The translations under genes and the position numbers were made by a program. From Harmonia axyridis (taxonomy: Eukaryota > Arthropoda > Insecta > Coleoptera > Coccinellidae), in contig NC_059508.1 of assembly GCF_914767665.1 (NCBI RefSeq), positions 26,039,501-26,103,500 on the forward strand: 64,000 bases of DNA, given 5' to 3'. Below are positions 11,618 to 26,565 of this stretch, piece after piece (within the stretch, counting starts at the first letter, position 1; the number at the start of each line of letters is the position of its first letter). The notes beneath the pieces were generated by a model. That model ran no database searches. It was not told the origin of the DNA and saw nothing but the letters and a program-made list of their open reading frames with translations.

Positions 11618-13841
11618 TTGTTGATTTTCTTGGACTCGGATGTCACGCAGGTAGCTATAATCTCCCACGTGGTAAGGTCAATTGCTGCTGTAACCACAAA
11701 TGCACGACTGACTTCTGTTGTTGATTTCATTCGTTTGTTATTTTCTTCAATGTTTCTCATTCTAACACTTTTCATCGTATTGCACGGGGACGAGAGCTTG
11801 ACACACGTGTCTGAGGAAACCACTTTGGTATAAGGGACTGTTCTTATTCCCTTCTTTTTGTTCAATCAACAATTATCCAAGTAAGCAATTCCACATTGTT
11901 GATTTTCTTGGACTCGAATGTCACGCAGGTAGCTATAATCTCCCACGTGGTAAGGTCAATTGCTGCTGTAACCACAAATGCACGACTGACTTCTGTTGTT
12001 GATTTCATTTGTTTGTTATTTCCTTCTATGTTTCTCATTCTAACACTTTTCATCGTATTGCACAGGGACGAAAGCTTGACACGCGTGTCTAAGGAAACCA
12101 CTTTGGTATAAGGGACTGTTCTTATTCCCTTCGTTTTGTTTAATGAACAATTATCCAAGTAAGCCATTCCACATTGTTGATTTTCTTGGACTCGGATGAC
12201 ACGCAGGTAGCTATTATCTTTTACGTGGTAAGGTCGATTGCTGCTGTAACCACAAATGCACGACTGACTTCTGTTGTTGATTTCATTTGTTTGTTATTTC
12301 CTTCAATGTTTTTCATTCTAACACTTCTCATCGTATTGCACAGGGACGAAAGCTTGACACACGTGTCTAAGGAAACCACTTTGGTATAAGGGACTGTTCT
12401 TATTCCCTTCTTTTTGTTCAATCAACAATTATCCAAGTAAGCAATTCCACATTGTTGATTTTCTTGGACTCGAATGTCACGCAGGTACCTATAATCTCCC
12501 ACGTGGTAAGGTCAATTGCTGCTGTAACCACAAATGCACGACTGACTTCTGTTGTTAATTTCATTTGTTTGTTATTTCCTTCTATGTTTCTCATTCTAAC
12601 ACTTTTCATCGTATTGCACAGGGACGAAAGCTTGACACGCGTGTCTAAGGAAACCACTTTGGTATAAGGGACTGTTCGTATTCCCTTCGTTTTGTTTAAT
12701 GAACAATTATCCAAGTAAGCCATTCCACATTGTTGATTTTCTTGGACTCGGATGTCACGCAGGTAGCTATAATCTCCCACGTGGTAAGGTCAATTGCTGC
12801 TGTAACCACAAATGCACGACTGACTTCTGTTGTTGATTTCATTTGTTTGTTATTTCCTTCTATGTTTCTCATTCTAACACTTTTCATCGTATTGCACAGG
12901 AACGAAAGCTTGACACAGGTGTCTAAGGAAACCACTTTGGTATTAATGACTGTTCTTATTCCCTTCTTTTTGTTTAATGAACAATTATCCAAGTAAGCCA
13001 TTCCACATTGTTGATTATCTTGGACTCGGATGTCACGCAGGTAGCTATAATCTCCCACGTGGTAAGGTCAATTGCTGCTGTAACCACAAATGCACGACTG
13101 ACTTCTAATGTTGATTTCATTTGTTTGTTATTTCCTTCAATGTTTCTCATTCTAACACTTTTCGTCGTATTGCACAGGGACGAAAGCTTGACACGCGTGT
13201 CTGAGGAAACCACTTTGGTATAAGGGACTGTTCTTATTCCCTTCGTTTTGTTTAATGAACAATTATCCAAGTAAGCCATTCCACATTGTTGATTTTCTTG
13301 GACTCGGATGTCACGCAGGTAGCTATAATCTCCCACGTGGTAAGGTCAATTGCTGCTGTAACCACAAATGCACGACTGACTTCTGTTGTTGATTTCATTT
13401 GTTTGTTATTTCCTTCTATGTTTCTCATTCTAACACTTTTCATCGTATTGCACAGGAACGAAAGCTTGACGCAGGTGTCTAAGGAAACCACTTTGGTATA
13501 AGGGACTGTTCTTATTCCCTTCTTTTTGTTTAATGAACAATTATCCAAGTAAGCCATTCCACATTGTTGATTATCTTGGACTCGGATGTCACGCAGGTAG
13601 CTATAATCTCCCACGTGGTAAGGTCAATTGCTGCTGTAACCACAAATGCACGAATGACTTCTAATGTTGATTTCATTTGTTTGTTATTTCCTTCAATGTT
13701 TCTCATTTTAACACTTTTCATCGTATTGCACAGGGACGAAAGCTTGACACGCGTGTCTAAGGAAACCACTTTGGTATAAGGGACTGTTCTCATTCCCTTC
13801 TTTATGTTTAATGAACAATTATCCAAGTAAGCCATTCCACA

Positions 13842-14072
13842 TTGTTGATTTTCTTGGACTCGGATGTCACGCAGGTAGCTATAATCTCCCACGTGGTGAG
13901 GTCAATTGCTGCTGTAACCACAAATGCACGACTGACTTCTGTTGTTGATTTCATTTGTTTGTTATTTCCTTCTATGTTTCTCATTCTAACACTTTTCATC
14001 GTATTGCACAGGAACGAAAGCTTGACACAGGTGTCTGAGGAAACCACTTTGGTATAAGTAAGCCATTCCACA
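13842..14072 (+). repeat. Truncated 231-bp unit with 47-bp deletion
   Basis: This unit is 231 bp long rather than 278. At 14,053-14,063 the sequence passes from GGTATAAG straight to TAAGCCATTCC, losing the T-rich linker (47 bp). The bases TAAG occur at both edges of the lost segment, so the joint looks like a microhomology deletion. The deletion also fuses two short reverse-strand frames into a 197-codon frame at 13,808-14,401, an example of how the longest frames here arise. Confidence 0.9.
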
Positions 14073-16018
14073 TTGTTGATTTTCTTGGACTCGGATGTCA
14101 CGCAGGTAGCTATAATCTCCCACGTGGTAAGGTCAATTGCTGCTGTAACCACAAATGCACGACTGACTTCTGTTCTTGATTTCATTTGTTTGTTATTTCC
14201 TTCTATGTTTCTCATTCTAACACTTTTCATCGTATTGCACAGGAACGAAAGCTTGACACAGGTGTCTAAGGAAACCACTTTGGTATAAGGGACTGTTCTT
14301 ATTCCCTTCTTTTTGTTTAATGAACAATTATCCAAGTAAGCCATTCCACATTGTTGATTATCTTGGACTCGGATGTCACGCAGGTAGCTATAATCTCCCA
14401 CGTGGTAAGGTCAATTGCTGCTGTAACCACAAATGCACGACTGACTTCTAATGTTGATTTCATTTGTTTGTTATTTCCTTCAATGTTTCTCATTCTAACA
14501 CTTTTCGTCGTATTGCACAGGGACGAAAGCTTGACACGCGTGTCTAAGGAAACCACTTTGGTATAAGGGACTGTTCTTATTCCCTTCGTTTTGTTTAATG
14601 AACAATTATCCAAGTAAGCCATTCCACATTGTTGATTTTCTTGGACTCGGATGTCACGCAGGTAGCTATAATCTACCACGTGGTAAGGTCAATTGCTGCT
14701 GTAACCACAAATGCACGACTGACTTCTGTTGTTGATTTCATTTGTTTGTTATTTTCTTCTATGTTTCTCATTCTAACACTTTTCATCGTATTGCACAGGA
14801 ACGAAAGCTTGACGCAGGTGTCTAAGGAAACCACTTTGGTATAAGGGACTGTTCTTATTCCCTTCTTTTTGTTTAATGAACAATTATCCAAGTAGGCCAT
14901 TCCACATTGTTGATTTTCTTGGACTCGGATGACTCGCGGGTAGCTATAATCTCCCACGTGGTAAGGTCAATTGCTGCTGTAACCACAAATGCACGACTGA
15001 CTTCTAATGTTGATTTTATTTGTTTGTTATTTCCTTCAATGTTTCTCATTCTAACACTTCTCATCGTATTGCACAGGGACGAAAGCTTGACACACGTGTC
15101 TAAGGAAACCACTTTGGTATAAGGGACTGTTCTTATTCCCTTCTTTTTGTTCAATCAACAATTATCCAAGTAAGCAATTCCACATTGTTGATTTTCTTGG
15201 ACTCGAATGTCACGCAGGTAGCTATAATCTCCCACGTGGTAAGGTCAATTGCTGCTGTAACCACAAATGCACGACTGACTTCTGTTGTTGATTTCATTTG
15301 TTTGTTATTTCCTTCTATGTTTCTCATTCTAACACTTTTCATCGTATTGCACAGGGACGAAAGCTTGACACGCGTGTCTAAGGAAACCACTTTGGTATAA
15401 GGGACTGTTCTTATTCCCTTCGTTTTGTTTAATGAACAATTATCCAAGTAAGCCATTCCACATTGTTGATTTTCTTGGACTCGGATGTCACGCAGGTAGC
15501 TATAATCTCCCACGTGGTAAGGTCAATTGCTGCTGTAACCACAAATGCACGACTGACTTCTGTTCTTGATTTCATTTGTTTGTTATTTCCTTCTATGTTT
15601 CTCATTCTAACACTTTTCATCGTATTGCACAGGAACGAAAGCTTGACACAGGTGTCTAAGGAAACCACTTTGGTATAAGGGACTGTTCTTATTCCCTTCT
15701 TTTTGTTTAATGAACAATTATCCAAGTAAGCCATTCCACATTGTTGATTATCTTGGACTCGGATGTCACGCAGGTAGCTATAATCTCCCACGTGGTAAGG
15801 TTAATTGCTGCTGTAACCACAAATGCACGACTGACTTCTAATGTTGATTTCATTTGTTTGTTATTTCCTTCAATGTTTCTCATTCTAACACTTTTCATCG
15901 TATTGCACAGGGACGAAAGCTTGACACGCGTGTCTAAGGAAACCACTTTGGTATAAGGGACTGTTCTTATTCCCTTCGTTTTGTTTAATGAACAATTATC
16001 CAAGTAAGCCATTCCACA

Positions 16019-19000
16019 TTGTTGATTTTCTTGGACTCGGATGTCACGCAGGTAGCTATAATCTCTCACGTGGTAAGGTCAATTGCTGCTGTAACCACAA
16101 ATGCACGACTGACTTCTGTTGTTGATTTCATTTGTTTGTTATTTTCTTCTATGTTTCTCATTCTAACACTTTTCATCGTATTGCACAGGAACGAAAGCTT
16201 GACGCAGGTGTCTAAGGAAACCACTTTGGTATAAGGGACTGTTCTTATTCCCTTCTTTTTGTTTAATGAACAATTATCCAAGTAGGCCATTCCACATTGT
16301 TGATTTTCTTGGACTCGGATGACACGCGGGTAGCTATACTCCCACGTGGTAAGGTCAATTGCTGCTGTAACCACAATTGGACGGCTGACTTCTGTTGTTG
16401 ATTTCATTTGTTTGTAATTTCCTTCAATGTTACTCATTCTAACACTTCTCATCGTATTGCACAGGGACGAAAGCTTGACACACGTGTCTATGGAAACCAC
16501 ATTGGTATAAGGGACTGTTCTTATTCCCTTCTTTCTGTATGATGATCAATTATACAAGTAAGCCATTCCACATTGTTGATTTTCTTGGACTCGGATGACA
16601 CGCAGGTATCTATAATCTGTAACGTGGTAAGGTCAATTGCTGCTGTAACCACAAATGCACGACTGACTTCTGTTGTTGATTTCATTTGTTTGTTATTTCC
16701 TTCAATGTTTCTCATTCTAACACTTTTCATCGTATTGCACAGGGACGAAAGCTTGACACACGTGTCTAAGGAAACCACTTTGGTATAAGGGACTGTTCTT
16801 ATTCAATTCTTTTTGTTTAATGAACAATTATCCAAGTAAGCCGTTCCACATTGTTGATTTTCTTGGACTCGGATGTCACGCAGGTAGCTATAATCTCCCA
16901 CGTGGTAAGGTCAATTGCTGCTGTAACCACAAATGCACGACTGACTTCTGTTGTTGATTTCATTCGTTTGTTATTTTCTTCAATGTTTCTCATTCTAACA
17001 CTTTTCATCGTATTGCACAGGGACGAGAGCTTGACACACGTGTCTAAGGAAACCACTTTGGTATAAGGGACTGTTCTTATTCCCTTCTTTTTGTTTAATG
17101 AACATTTATCCAAGTAAGCCGTTCCACATTGTTCATTTTCTTGGGCTCGGATGTCACGCAGGTAGCTGTAATCTCCCACGTGGTAAGGTCAATTGCTGCT
17201 GTAACCACAAATGCACGACTGACTTCTGTTGTTGATTTCATTCGTTTGTTATTTTCTTCAATGTTTCTCATTCTAACACTTTTCATCGTATTGCACAGAG
17301 ACGAAAGCTTGACACGCGTGTCTAAGGAAACCACTTTGGTATAAGGGACTGTTCTTATTCCCTTCGTTTTGTTTAATGAACAATTATCCAAGTAAGCCAT
17401 TCCACATTGTTGATTTTCTTGGACTCGGATGACACGCAGGTAGCTATTATCTTTTACGTGGTAAGGTCAATTGCTGCTGTAACCACAAATGCACGACTGA
17501 CTTCTGTTGTTGATTTCATTTGTTTGTTATTTCCTTCTATGTTTCTCACACTTTTCATCGTATTGCACAGGGACGAAAGCTTGACACGCGTGTCTAAGGA
17601 AACCACTTTGGTATAAGGGACTGTTCTTATTCCCTTCTTTTTGTTCAATCAACAATTATCCAAGTAAGCAATTCCACATTGTTGATTTTCTTGGACTCGA
17701 ATGTCACGCAGGTACCTATAATCTCCCACGTGGTAAGGTCAATTGCTGCTGTAACCACAAATGCACGACTGACTTCTGTTGTTGATTTCATTTGTTTGTT
17801 ATTTCCTTCTATGTTTCTCATTCTAACACTTTTCATCGTATTGCACAGGGACGAAAGCTTGACACGCGTGTCTAAGGAAACCACTTTGGTATAAGGGACT
17901 GTTCTTATTCCCTTCTTTTTGTTTAATGAACAATTATCCAAGTAAGCCATTCCACATTGTTGATTATCTTGGACTCGGATGTCACGCAGGTAGCTATAAT
18001 CTCCCACGTGGTAAGGTCAATTGCTGCTGTAACCACAAATGCACGACTGACTTCTAATGTTGATTTCATTTGTTTGTTATTTCCTTCAATGTTTCTCATT
18101 CTAACACTTTTCGTCGTATTGCACAGGGACGAAAGCTTGACACGCGTGTCTGAGGAAACCACTTTGGTATAAGGGACTGTTCTTATTCCCTTCGTTTTGT
18201 TTAATGAACAATTATCCAAGTAAGCCATTCCACATTGTTGATTTTCTTGGACTCGGATGTCACGCAGGTAGCTATAATCTCCCACGTGGTAAGGTCAATT
18301 GCTGCTGTAACCACAAATGCACGACTGACTTCTGTTGTTGATTTCATTTGTTTGTTATTTCCTTCTATGTATCTCATTCTAACACTTTTCATCGTATTGC
18401 ACAGGAACGAAAGCTTGACGCAGGTGTCTAAGGAAACCACTTTGGTATAAGGGACTGTTCTTATTCCCTTCTTTTTGTTTAATGAACAATTATCCAAGTA
18501 GGCCATTCCACATTGTTGATTTTCTTGGACTCGGATGACACGCGGGTAGCTATACTCCCACGTGGTAAGGTCAATTGCTGCTGTAACCACAATTGGACGG
18601 CTGACTTCTGTTGTTGATTTCATTTGTTTGTAATTTCCTTCAATGTTACTCATTCTAACACTTCTCATCGTATTGCACAGGGACGAAAGCTTGACACACG
18701 TGTCTATGGAAACCACATTGGTATAAGGGACTGTTCTTATTCCCTTCTTTCTGTATGATGATCAATTATCCAAGTAAGCCATTACACATTGTTGATTTTC
18801 TTGGACTCGGATGACACGCAGGTATCTATAATCTGTAACGTGGTAAGGTCAATTGCTGCTGTAACCACAAATGCACGACTGACTTCTGTTGTTGATTTCA
18901 TTTGTTTGTTATTTCCTTCAATGTTTCTCATTCTAACACTTTTCATCGTATTGCACAGGGACGAAAGCTTGACACACGTGTCTAAGGAAACCACTTTGGT

Positions 19001-22000
19001 ATAAGGGACTGTTCTTATTCAATTCTTTTTGTTTAATGAACAATTATCCAAGTAAGCCGTTCCACATTGTTGATTTTCTTGGACTCGGATGTCACGCAGG
19101 TAGCTATAATCTCCCACGTGGTAAGGTCAATTGCTGCTGTAACCACAAATGCACGACTGACTTCTGTTGTTGATTTCATTTGTTTGTTATTTCCTTCTAT
19201 GTTTCTCATTCTAACACTTTTCATCGTATTGCACAGGAACGAAAGCTTGACACAGGTGTCTAAGGAAACCACTTTGGTATAAGGGACTGTTCTTATTCCC
19301 TTCTTTTTGTTTAATGAACAATTATCCAAGTAAGCCATTCCACATTGTTGATTATCTTGGACTCGGATGTCACGCAGGTAGCTATAATCTCCCACGTGGT
19401 AAGGTCAATTGCTGCTGTAACCACAAATGCACGACTGACTTCTAATGTTGATTTCATTTGTTTGTTATTTCCTTCAATGTTTCTCATTCTAACACTTTTC
19501 GTCGTATTGCACAGGGACGAAAGCTTGACACGCGTGTCTGAGGAAACCACTTTGGTATAAGGGACTGTTCTTATTCCCTTCGTTTTGTTTAATGAACAAT
19601 TATCCAAGTAAGCCATTCCACATTGTTGATTTTCTTGGACTCGGATGTCACGCAGGTAGCTATAATCTCCCACGTGGTAAGGTCAATTGCTGCTGTAACC
19701 ACAAATGCACGACTGACTTCTGTTGTTGATTTCATTTGTTTGTTATTTCCTTCTATGTATCTCATTCTAACACTTTTCATCGTATTGCACAGGAACGAAA
19801 GCTTGACGCAGGTGTCTAAGGAAACCACTTTGGTATAAGGGACTGTTCTTATTCCCTTCTTTTTGTTTAATGAACAATTATCCAAGTAGGCCATTCCACA
19901 TTGTTGATTTTCTTGGACTCGAATGTCACGCAGGTACCTATAATCTCCCACGTGGTAAGGTCAATTGCTGCTGTAACCACAAATGCACGACTGACTTCTG
20001 TTGTTGATTTCATTTGTTTGTTATTTCCTTCTATGTTTCTCATTCTAACACTTTTCATCGTATTGCACAGGGACGAAAGCTTGACACGCGTGTCTAAGGA
20101 AACCACTTTGGTATAAGGGACTGTTCTTATTCCCTTCTTTCTGTATGATGATCAATTATCCAAGTAAGCCATTACACATTGTTGATTTTCTTGGACTCGG
20201 ATGACACGCAGGTATCTATAATCTGTAACGTGGTAAGGTCAATTGCTGCTGCAACCACAAATGCACGACTGACTTCTGTTGTTGATTTCATTTGTTTGTT
20301 ATTTCCTTCTATGTTTCTCATTCTAACACTTTTCATCGTATTGCACAGGAACGAAAGCTTGACACAGGTGTCTAAGGAAACCACTTTGGTATAAGGGACT
20401 GTTCTTATTCCCTTCTTTTTGTTTAATGAACAATTATCCAAGTAAGCCATTCCACATTGTTGATTATCTTGGACTCGGATGTCACGCAGGTAGCTATAAT
20501 CTCCCACGTGGTAAGGTCAATTGCTGCTGTAACCACAAATGCACGACTGACTTCTAATGTTGATTTCATTTGTTTGTTATTTCCTTCAATGTTTCTCATT
20601 CTAACACTTTTCGTCGTATTGCACAGGGACGAAAGCTTGACACGCGTGTCTGAGGAAACCACTTTGGTATAAGGGACTGTTCTTATTCCCTTCGTTTTGT
20701 TTAATGAACAATTATCCAAGTAAGCCATTCCACATTGTTGATTTTCTTGGACTCGGATGTCACGCAGGTAGCTATAATCTCCCACGTGGTAAGGTCAATT
20801 GCTGCTGTAACCACAAATGCACGACTGACTTCTGTTGTTGATTTCATTTGTTTGTTATTTCCTTCTATGTATCTCATTCTAACACTTTTCATCGTATTGC
20901 ACAGGAACGAAAGCTTGACGCAGGTGTCTAAGGAAACCACTTTGGTATAAGGGACTGTTCTTATTCCCTTCTTTTTGTTTAATGAACAATTATCCAAGTA
21001 GGCCATTCCACATTGTTGATTTTCTTGGACTCGGATGACACGCGGGTAGCTATACTCCCACGTGGTAAGGTCAATTGCTGCTGTAACCACAATTGGACGG
21101 CTGACTTCTGTTGTTGATTTCATTTGTTTGTAATTTCCTTCAATGTTACTCATTCTAACACTTCTCATCGTATTGCACAGGGACGAAAGCTTGACACACG
21201 TGTCTATGGAAACCACATTGGTATAAGGGACTGTTCTTATTCCCTTCTTTCTGTTTGATGATCAATTATCCAAGTAAGCCATTACACATTGTTGATTTTC
21301 TTGGACTCGGATGACACGCAGGTATCTATAATCTGTAACGTGGTAAGGTCAATTGCTGCTGTAACCACAAATGCACGACTGACTTCTGTTGTTGATTTCA
21401 TTTGTTTGTTATTTCCTTCAATGTTTCTCATTCTAACACTTTTCATCGTATTGCACAGGGACGAAAGCTTGACACACGTGTCTAAGGAAACCACTTTGGT
21501 ATAAGGGACTGTTCTTATTCAATTCTTTTTGTTTAGTGAACAATTATCCAAGTAAGCCGTTCCACATTGTTGATTTTCTTGGACTCGGATGTCACGCAGG
21601 TAGCTATAATCTCCCACGTGGTAAGGTCAATTGCTGCTGTAACCACAAATGCACGACTGACTTCTGTTGTTGATTTCATTCGTTTGTTATTTTCTTCAAT
21701 GTTTCTCATTCTAACACTTTTCCTCGTATTGCACAGGGACGAGAGCTTGACACACGTGTCTATGGAAACCACATTCGTATAAGGGACTGTTCTTACTTCA
21801 TTCTTTCTGTATAATGATCAATTATCCAAGTAAGCCATTCCACATTGTTGATTTTCTTGGACTCGGATGTCACGCTGTAGCTATAATCTCCCACGTGGTA
21901 AGGTCAATTGCTGGTGTAATCACAAATGCACGACTGACTTCTGTTGTTGATTTGATTTGTTTGTTATTTCCTTCAATGTTTCTCATTCTTACACTTCTCA

Positions 22001-25000
22001 TCGTATTGCACAGGGACGAAAGCTTGACACACGTGTCTATGGAAACCACATTGGTATAAGGGACTGTTCTTATTCCCTTCTTTCTGTATAATGATCAATT
22101 ATCCAAGTGAGCCATTCCACATTGTTGATTTTCTTGGACTCGGATGACACGCAGGTAGCTATTATCTTTCACGTGGTAAGGTCAATTGCTGCTGTAACCA
22201 CAAATGCACGACTGACTTCTGTTGTTGATTTCATTTGTTTGTTAGTTCCTTTAATGTTTCTCATTCTAACATTTTTCATCGTATTGCACAGGGACGAAAG
22301 CTTGACACACGTGTCTGAGGAAACCACTTTGGTATAAGGGACTGTTCTTATTCCCTTCTTTTTGTTTAATGAACATTTATCCAAGTAAGCCGTTCCACAT
22401 TGTTCATTTTCTTGGGCTCGGATGTCACGCAGGTAGCTGTAATCTCCCACGTGGTAAGGTCAATTGCTGCTGTAACCACAAATGCACGACTGACTTCTGT
22501 TGTTGATTTCATTCGTTTGTTATTTTCTTCAATGTTTCTCATTCTAACACTTTTCATCGTATTGCACAGAGACGAAAGCTTGACACGCGTGTCTAAGGAA
22601 ACCACTTTGGTATAAGGGACTGTTCTTATTCCCTTCTTTTTGTTTAATGAACAATTATCCAAGTAAGCCATTCCACATTGTTGATTTTCTTGGACTCGGA
22701 TGTCACGCAGGTAGCTATAATCTCCCACGTGGTAAGGTCAATTGCTGCTGTAACCACAAATGCACGACTGACTTCTAATGTTGATTTCATTTGTTTGTTA
22801 TTTCCTTCAATGTTTCTCATTCTAACACTTTTCGTCGTATTGCACAGGGACGAAAGCTTGACACGCGTGTCTAAGGAAACCACTTTGGTATAAGGGACTG
22901 TTCTTATTCCCTTCGTTTTGTTTAATGAACAATTATCCAAGTAAGCCATTCCACATTGTTGATTTTCTTGGACTCGGATGTCACGCAGGTAGCTATAATC
23001 TCCCACGTGGTAAGGTCAATTGCTGCTGTAACCACAAATGCACGACTGACTTCTGTTGTTGATTTCATTTGTTTGTTATTTCCTTCTATGTTTCTCATTC
23101 TAACACTTTTAATCGTATTGCACAGGAACGAAAGCTTGACGCAGGTATCTAAGGAAACCACTTTGGTATAAGGGACTGTTCTTATTCCCTTCTTTTTGTT
23201 TAATGAACAATTATCCAAGTAGGCCATTCCACATTGTTGATTTTCTTGGACTCGGATGACACGCGGGTAGCTATACTCCCACGTGGTAAGGTCAATTGCT
23301 GCTGTAACCACAATTGGACGGCTGACTTCTGTTGTTGATTTCATTTGTTTGTAATTCCCTTCAATGTTACTCATTCTAACACTTCTCATCGTATTGCACA
23401 GGGACGAAAGCTTGACACACGTGTCTATGGAAACCACATTGGTATAAGGGACTGTTCTTATTCCCTTCTTTCTGTATGATGATCAATTATCCAAGTAAGC
23501 CATTCCACATTGTTGATTTTCTTGGACTCGGATGACACGCAGGTATCTATAATCTGTAACGTGGTAAGGTCAATTGCTGCTGTAACCACAAATGCACGAC
23601 TGACTTCTGTTGTTGATTTCATTTGTTTGTTAATTACTTCAATGTTTCTCATTCTAACACTTTTCATCGTATTGCACAGATACGAAAGCTTGACACACGT
23701 GTCTAAGGAAACCACTTTGGTATAAGGGACTGTTCTTATTCAATTCTTTTTGTTTAATGAACAATTATCCAAGTAAGCCGTTCCACATTGTTGATTTTCT
23801 TGGACTCGGATGACACGCAGGTATCTATAATCTGTAACGTGGTAAGGTCAATTGCTGCTGTAACCACAAATGCACGACTGACTTCTGTTGTTGATTTCAT
23901 TTGTTTGTTATTTACTTCAATGTTTCTCATTCTAACACTTTTCATCGTATTGCACAGATACGAAAGCTTGACACACGTGTCTAAGGAAACCTTTTTGGTA
24001 TAAGGGACTGTTCTTATTCAATTCTTTTTGTTTAATGAACAATTATCCAAGTAAGCCGTTCCACATTGTTGATTTTCTTGGACTCGGATGTCACGCAGGT
24101 AGCTATAATCTCCCACGTGGTAAGGTCAATTGCTGCTGTAACCACAAATGCACGACTGACTTCTGTTGTTGATTTCATTCGTTTGTTATTTTCTTCAATG
24201 TTTCTCATTCTAACACTTTTCATCGTATTGCACAGGGACGAGAGCTTGACACACGTGTCTATGGAAACCACATTCGTATAAGGGACTGTTCTTACTTCAT
24301 TCTTTCTGTATAATGAACAATTATCCAAGTAAGCCGTTCCACATTGTTGATTTTCTTGGACTCGGATGTCACGCAGGTAGCTATAATCTCCCACGTGGTA
24401 AGGTCAATTGCTGCTGTTATCACAAATGCACGACTGTATTCTGTTGTTGATTTGATTTGTTTGCTATTTCCTTCAATGTTTCTCATTCTAACACTTCTCA
24501 TCGTATTGCACAGGGACGAAAGCTTGACACACGTGTCTATGGAAACCACATTGGTATAAGGGACTGTTCTTATTCCCTTCTTTCTGTATAATGATCAATT
24601 ATCCAAGTGAGCCATTCCACATTGTTGATTTTCTTGGACTCGGATGACACGCAGGTAGCTATTATCTTTTACGTGGTAAGGTCAATTGCTGCTGTAACCA
24701 CAAATGCACGACTGACTTCTGTTGTTGATTTCATTTGTTTGTTATTTCCTTAAATGTTTCTCATTCTAACATTTTTCATCGTATTGCACAGGGACGAAAG
24801 CTTGACACACGTGTCTGAGGAAACCACTTTGGTATAAGGGACTGTTCTCATTCCCTTCTTTTTGTATAATGAACATTTATCCAAGTAAGCCGTTCCACAT
24901 TGTTCATTTTCTTGGGCTCGGATGTCACGCAGGTAGCTGTAATCTCCCACGTGGTAAGGTCAATTGCTGCTGTAACCACAAATGCACGACTGACTTCTGT

Positions 25001-26565
25001 TGTTGATTTCATTCGTTTGTTATTTTCTTCAATGTTTCTCATTCTAACACTTTTCATCGTATACCACAGAGACGAAAGCTTGACACGCGTGTCTAAGGAA
25101 ACCACTTTGGTTTAAGGGACTGTTCTTATTCCCTTCTTTTTGTTTAATGAACAATTATCCAAGTAAGCCATTCCACATTGTTGATTTTCTTGGACTCGGA
25201 TGTCACGCAGGTAGCTATAATCTCCCACGTGGTACGGTCAATTGCTGCTGTAACCACAAATGCACGACTGACTTCTGTTGTTGATTTCATTCATTTGTTA
25301 TTTTCTTCAATGTTTCTCATTCTAACACTTTTCATCGTATTGCACAGGGACGAAAGCTTGACACACGTGTCTAAGGAAACCACTTTGGTATAAGGAACTG
25401 TTCTTACTTCATTCTTTCTGTATAATGATCAATTATCCAAGTAAGCCATTCCACATTGTTGATTTTCTTGGACTCGGATGTCAAGCAGGTAGCTATAATC
25501 TCCCACGTGGTAAGGTCAATTGCTGCTGTAACCACAAATGCACGACTGACTTCTGTTGTTGATTTCATTTGTTTGTTATTTCCTTCTATGTTTCTCATTC
25601 TAACACATTTCATCGTATTGCACAGGAACGAAAGCTTGACACAGGTGTCTAAGGAAACCACTTTGGTATAAGGGACTGTTCTTATTCCCTTCTTTATGTT
25701 TAATGAACAATTATCCAAGTAAGCCATTCCACATTGTTGATTTTCTTGGACTCGGATGTCACGCAGGTAGCTATAATCTCCCACGTGGTAAGGTCAATTG
25801 CTGCTGTAACCACAAATGCACGACTGACTTCTGTTGTTGATTTCATTTGTTTGTTATTTCCTTCTATGTTTCTCATTCTTACACTTTTCATCGTATTGCA
25901 CAGGAACGAAAGCTTGACGCAGGTGTCTAAGGAAACCACTTTGGTATAAGGGACTGTTCTTATTCCCTTCTTTTTGTTTAATGAACAATTATCCAAGTAG
26001 GCCATTAAACATTGTTGATTTTCTTGGACTCGGATGACACGCGGGTAGCTATACTCCCACGTGGTAAGGTCAATTGCTGCTGTAACCACAATTGGACGGC
26101 TGACTTCTGTTGTTGATTTCATTTGTTTGTAATTTCCTTCAATGTTACACATTCTAACACTTCTCATCGTATTGCACAGGGACGAAAGCTTGACACACGT
26201 GTCTATGGAAACCACATTGGTATAAGGGACTGTTCTTATTCCCTTCTTTCTGTATGATGATCAATTATCCAAGTAAGCCATTCCACATTGTTGATTTTCT
26301 TGGACTCGGATGACACGCAGGTAGCTATTATCTTTTACGTGGTAAGGTCAATTGCTGCTGTAACCACAAATGCACGACTGACTTCTGTTGTTGATTTCAT
26401 TTGTTTGTTATTTACTTCAATGTTTCTCATTCTAACACTTTTCATCGTATTGCACAGGGACGAAAGCTTGACACACGTGTCTGAGGAAAGCACTTTGGTA
26501 TCAGGGACTGTTCTTATTCCCTTCTTTTTGTTTAATGAACATTTTTCCAAGTAAGCCGTTCCACA
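16019..26565 (+). repeat. Variable 8- to 10-unit higher-order repeats (2.2-2.8 kb)
   Basis: The distinctive TATACTCCC subtype recurs at 16297, 18513, 21013, 23234 and 26012, intervals 2,216, 2,500, 2,221 and 2,778 bp, that is 8, 9, 8 and 10 units. Within this tract 17957-19020 repeats at 20457-21520 (offset 2,500), and units 21567-22677 repeat at 24066-25177 (offset 2,499-2,500; a 1-bp deletion, CACGCTGTAGC, lies near 21,875). A two-unit cassette (17957, 18235) is also found at 19345/19623 and 20457/20735, the second member carrying the private change ATGTATCTC. Copies differ by whole units, as expected from repeated out-of-register exchange. Confidence 0.75.
17407..17678 (+). repeat. Unit with 6-bp internal deletion
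   Basis: The unit is 272 bp long. Near 17,545 the normal TTTCTCATTCTAACAC is shortened to TTTCTCACAC. The head has GATGACACGC and TTTTACGTGG, which replaces the first CACGTG by TACGTG; the same head subtype occurs at 12174, 22122 (as TTTCACGTGG), 24622, 26288, 27400, 29762 and others. Confidence 0.85.

Larger units (their letters stand above)
9397..17406 (+). repeat. Satellite units, long-offset repeats of 5,510 and 5,232 bp
   Basis: Units at 9397, 9675, 9953 and 10231 recur at 14907, 15185, 15463 and 15741 (offset 5,510). Units at 10787, 11065, 11341 and 11618 recur at 16019, 16297, 16573 and 16851 (offset 5,232-5,233). Other unit starts are 10509, 11896, 12174, 12452, 12730, 13008, 13286, 13564, 13842, 14073, 14351, 14629, 17129. 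The different offsets show that the intervening tract was resized after duplication; one step is the truncated unit at 13842-14072. Confidence 0.75.
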
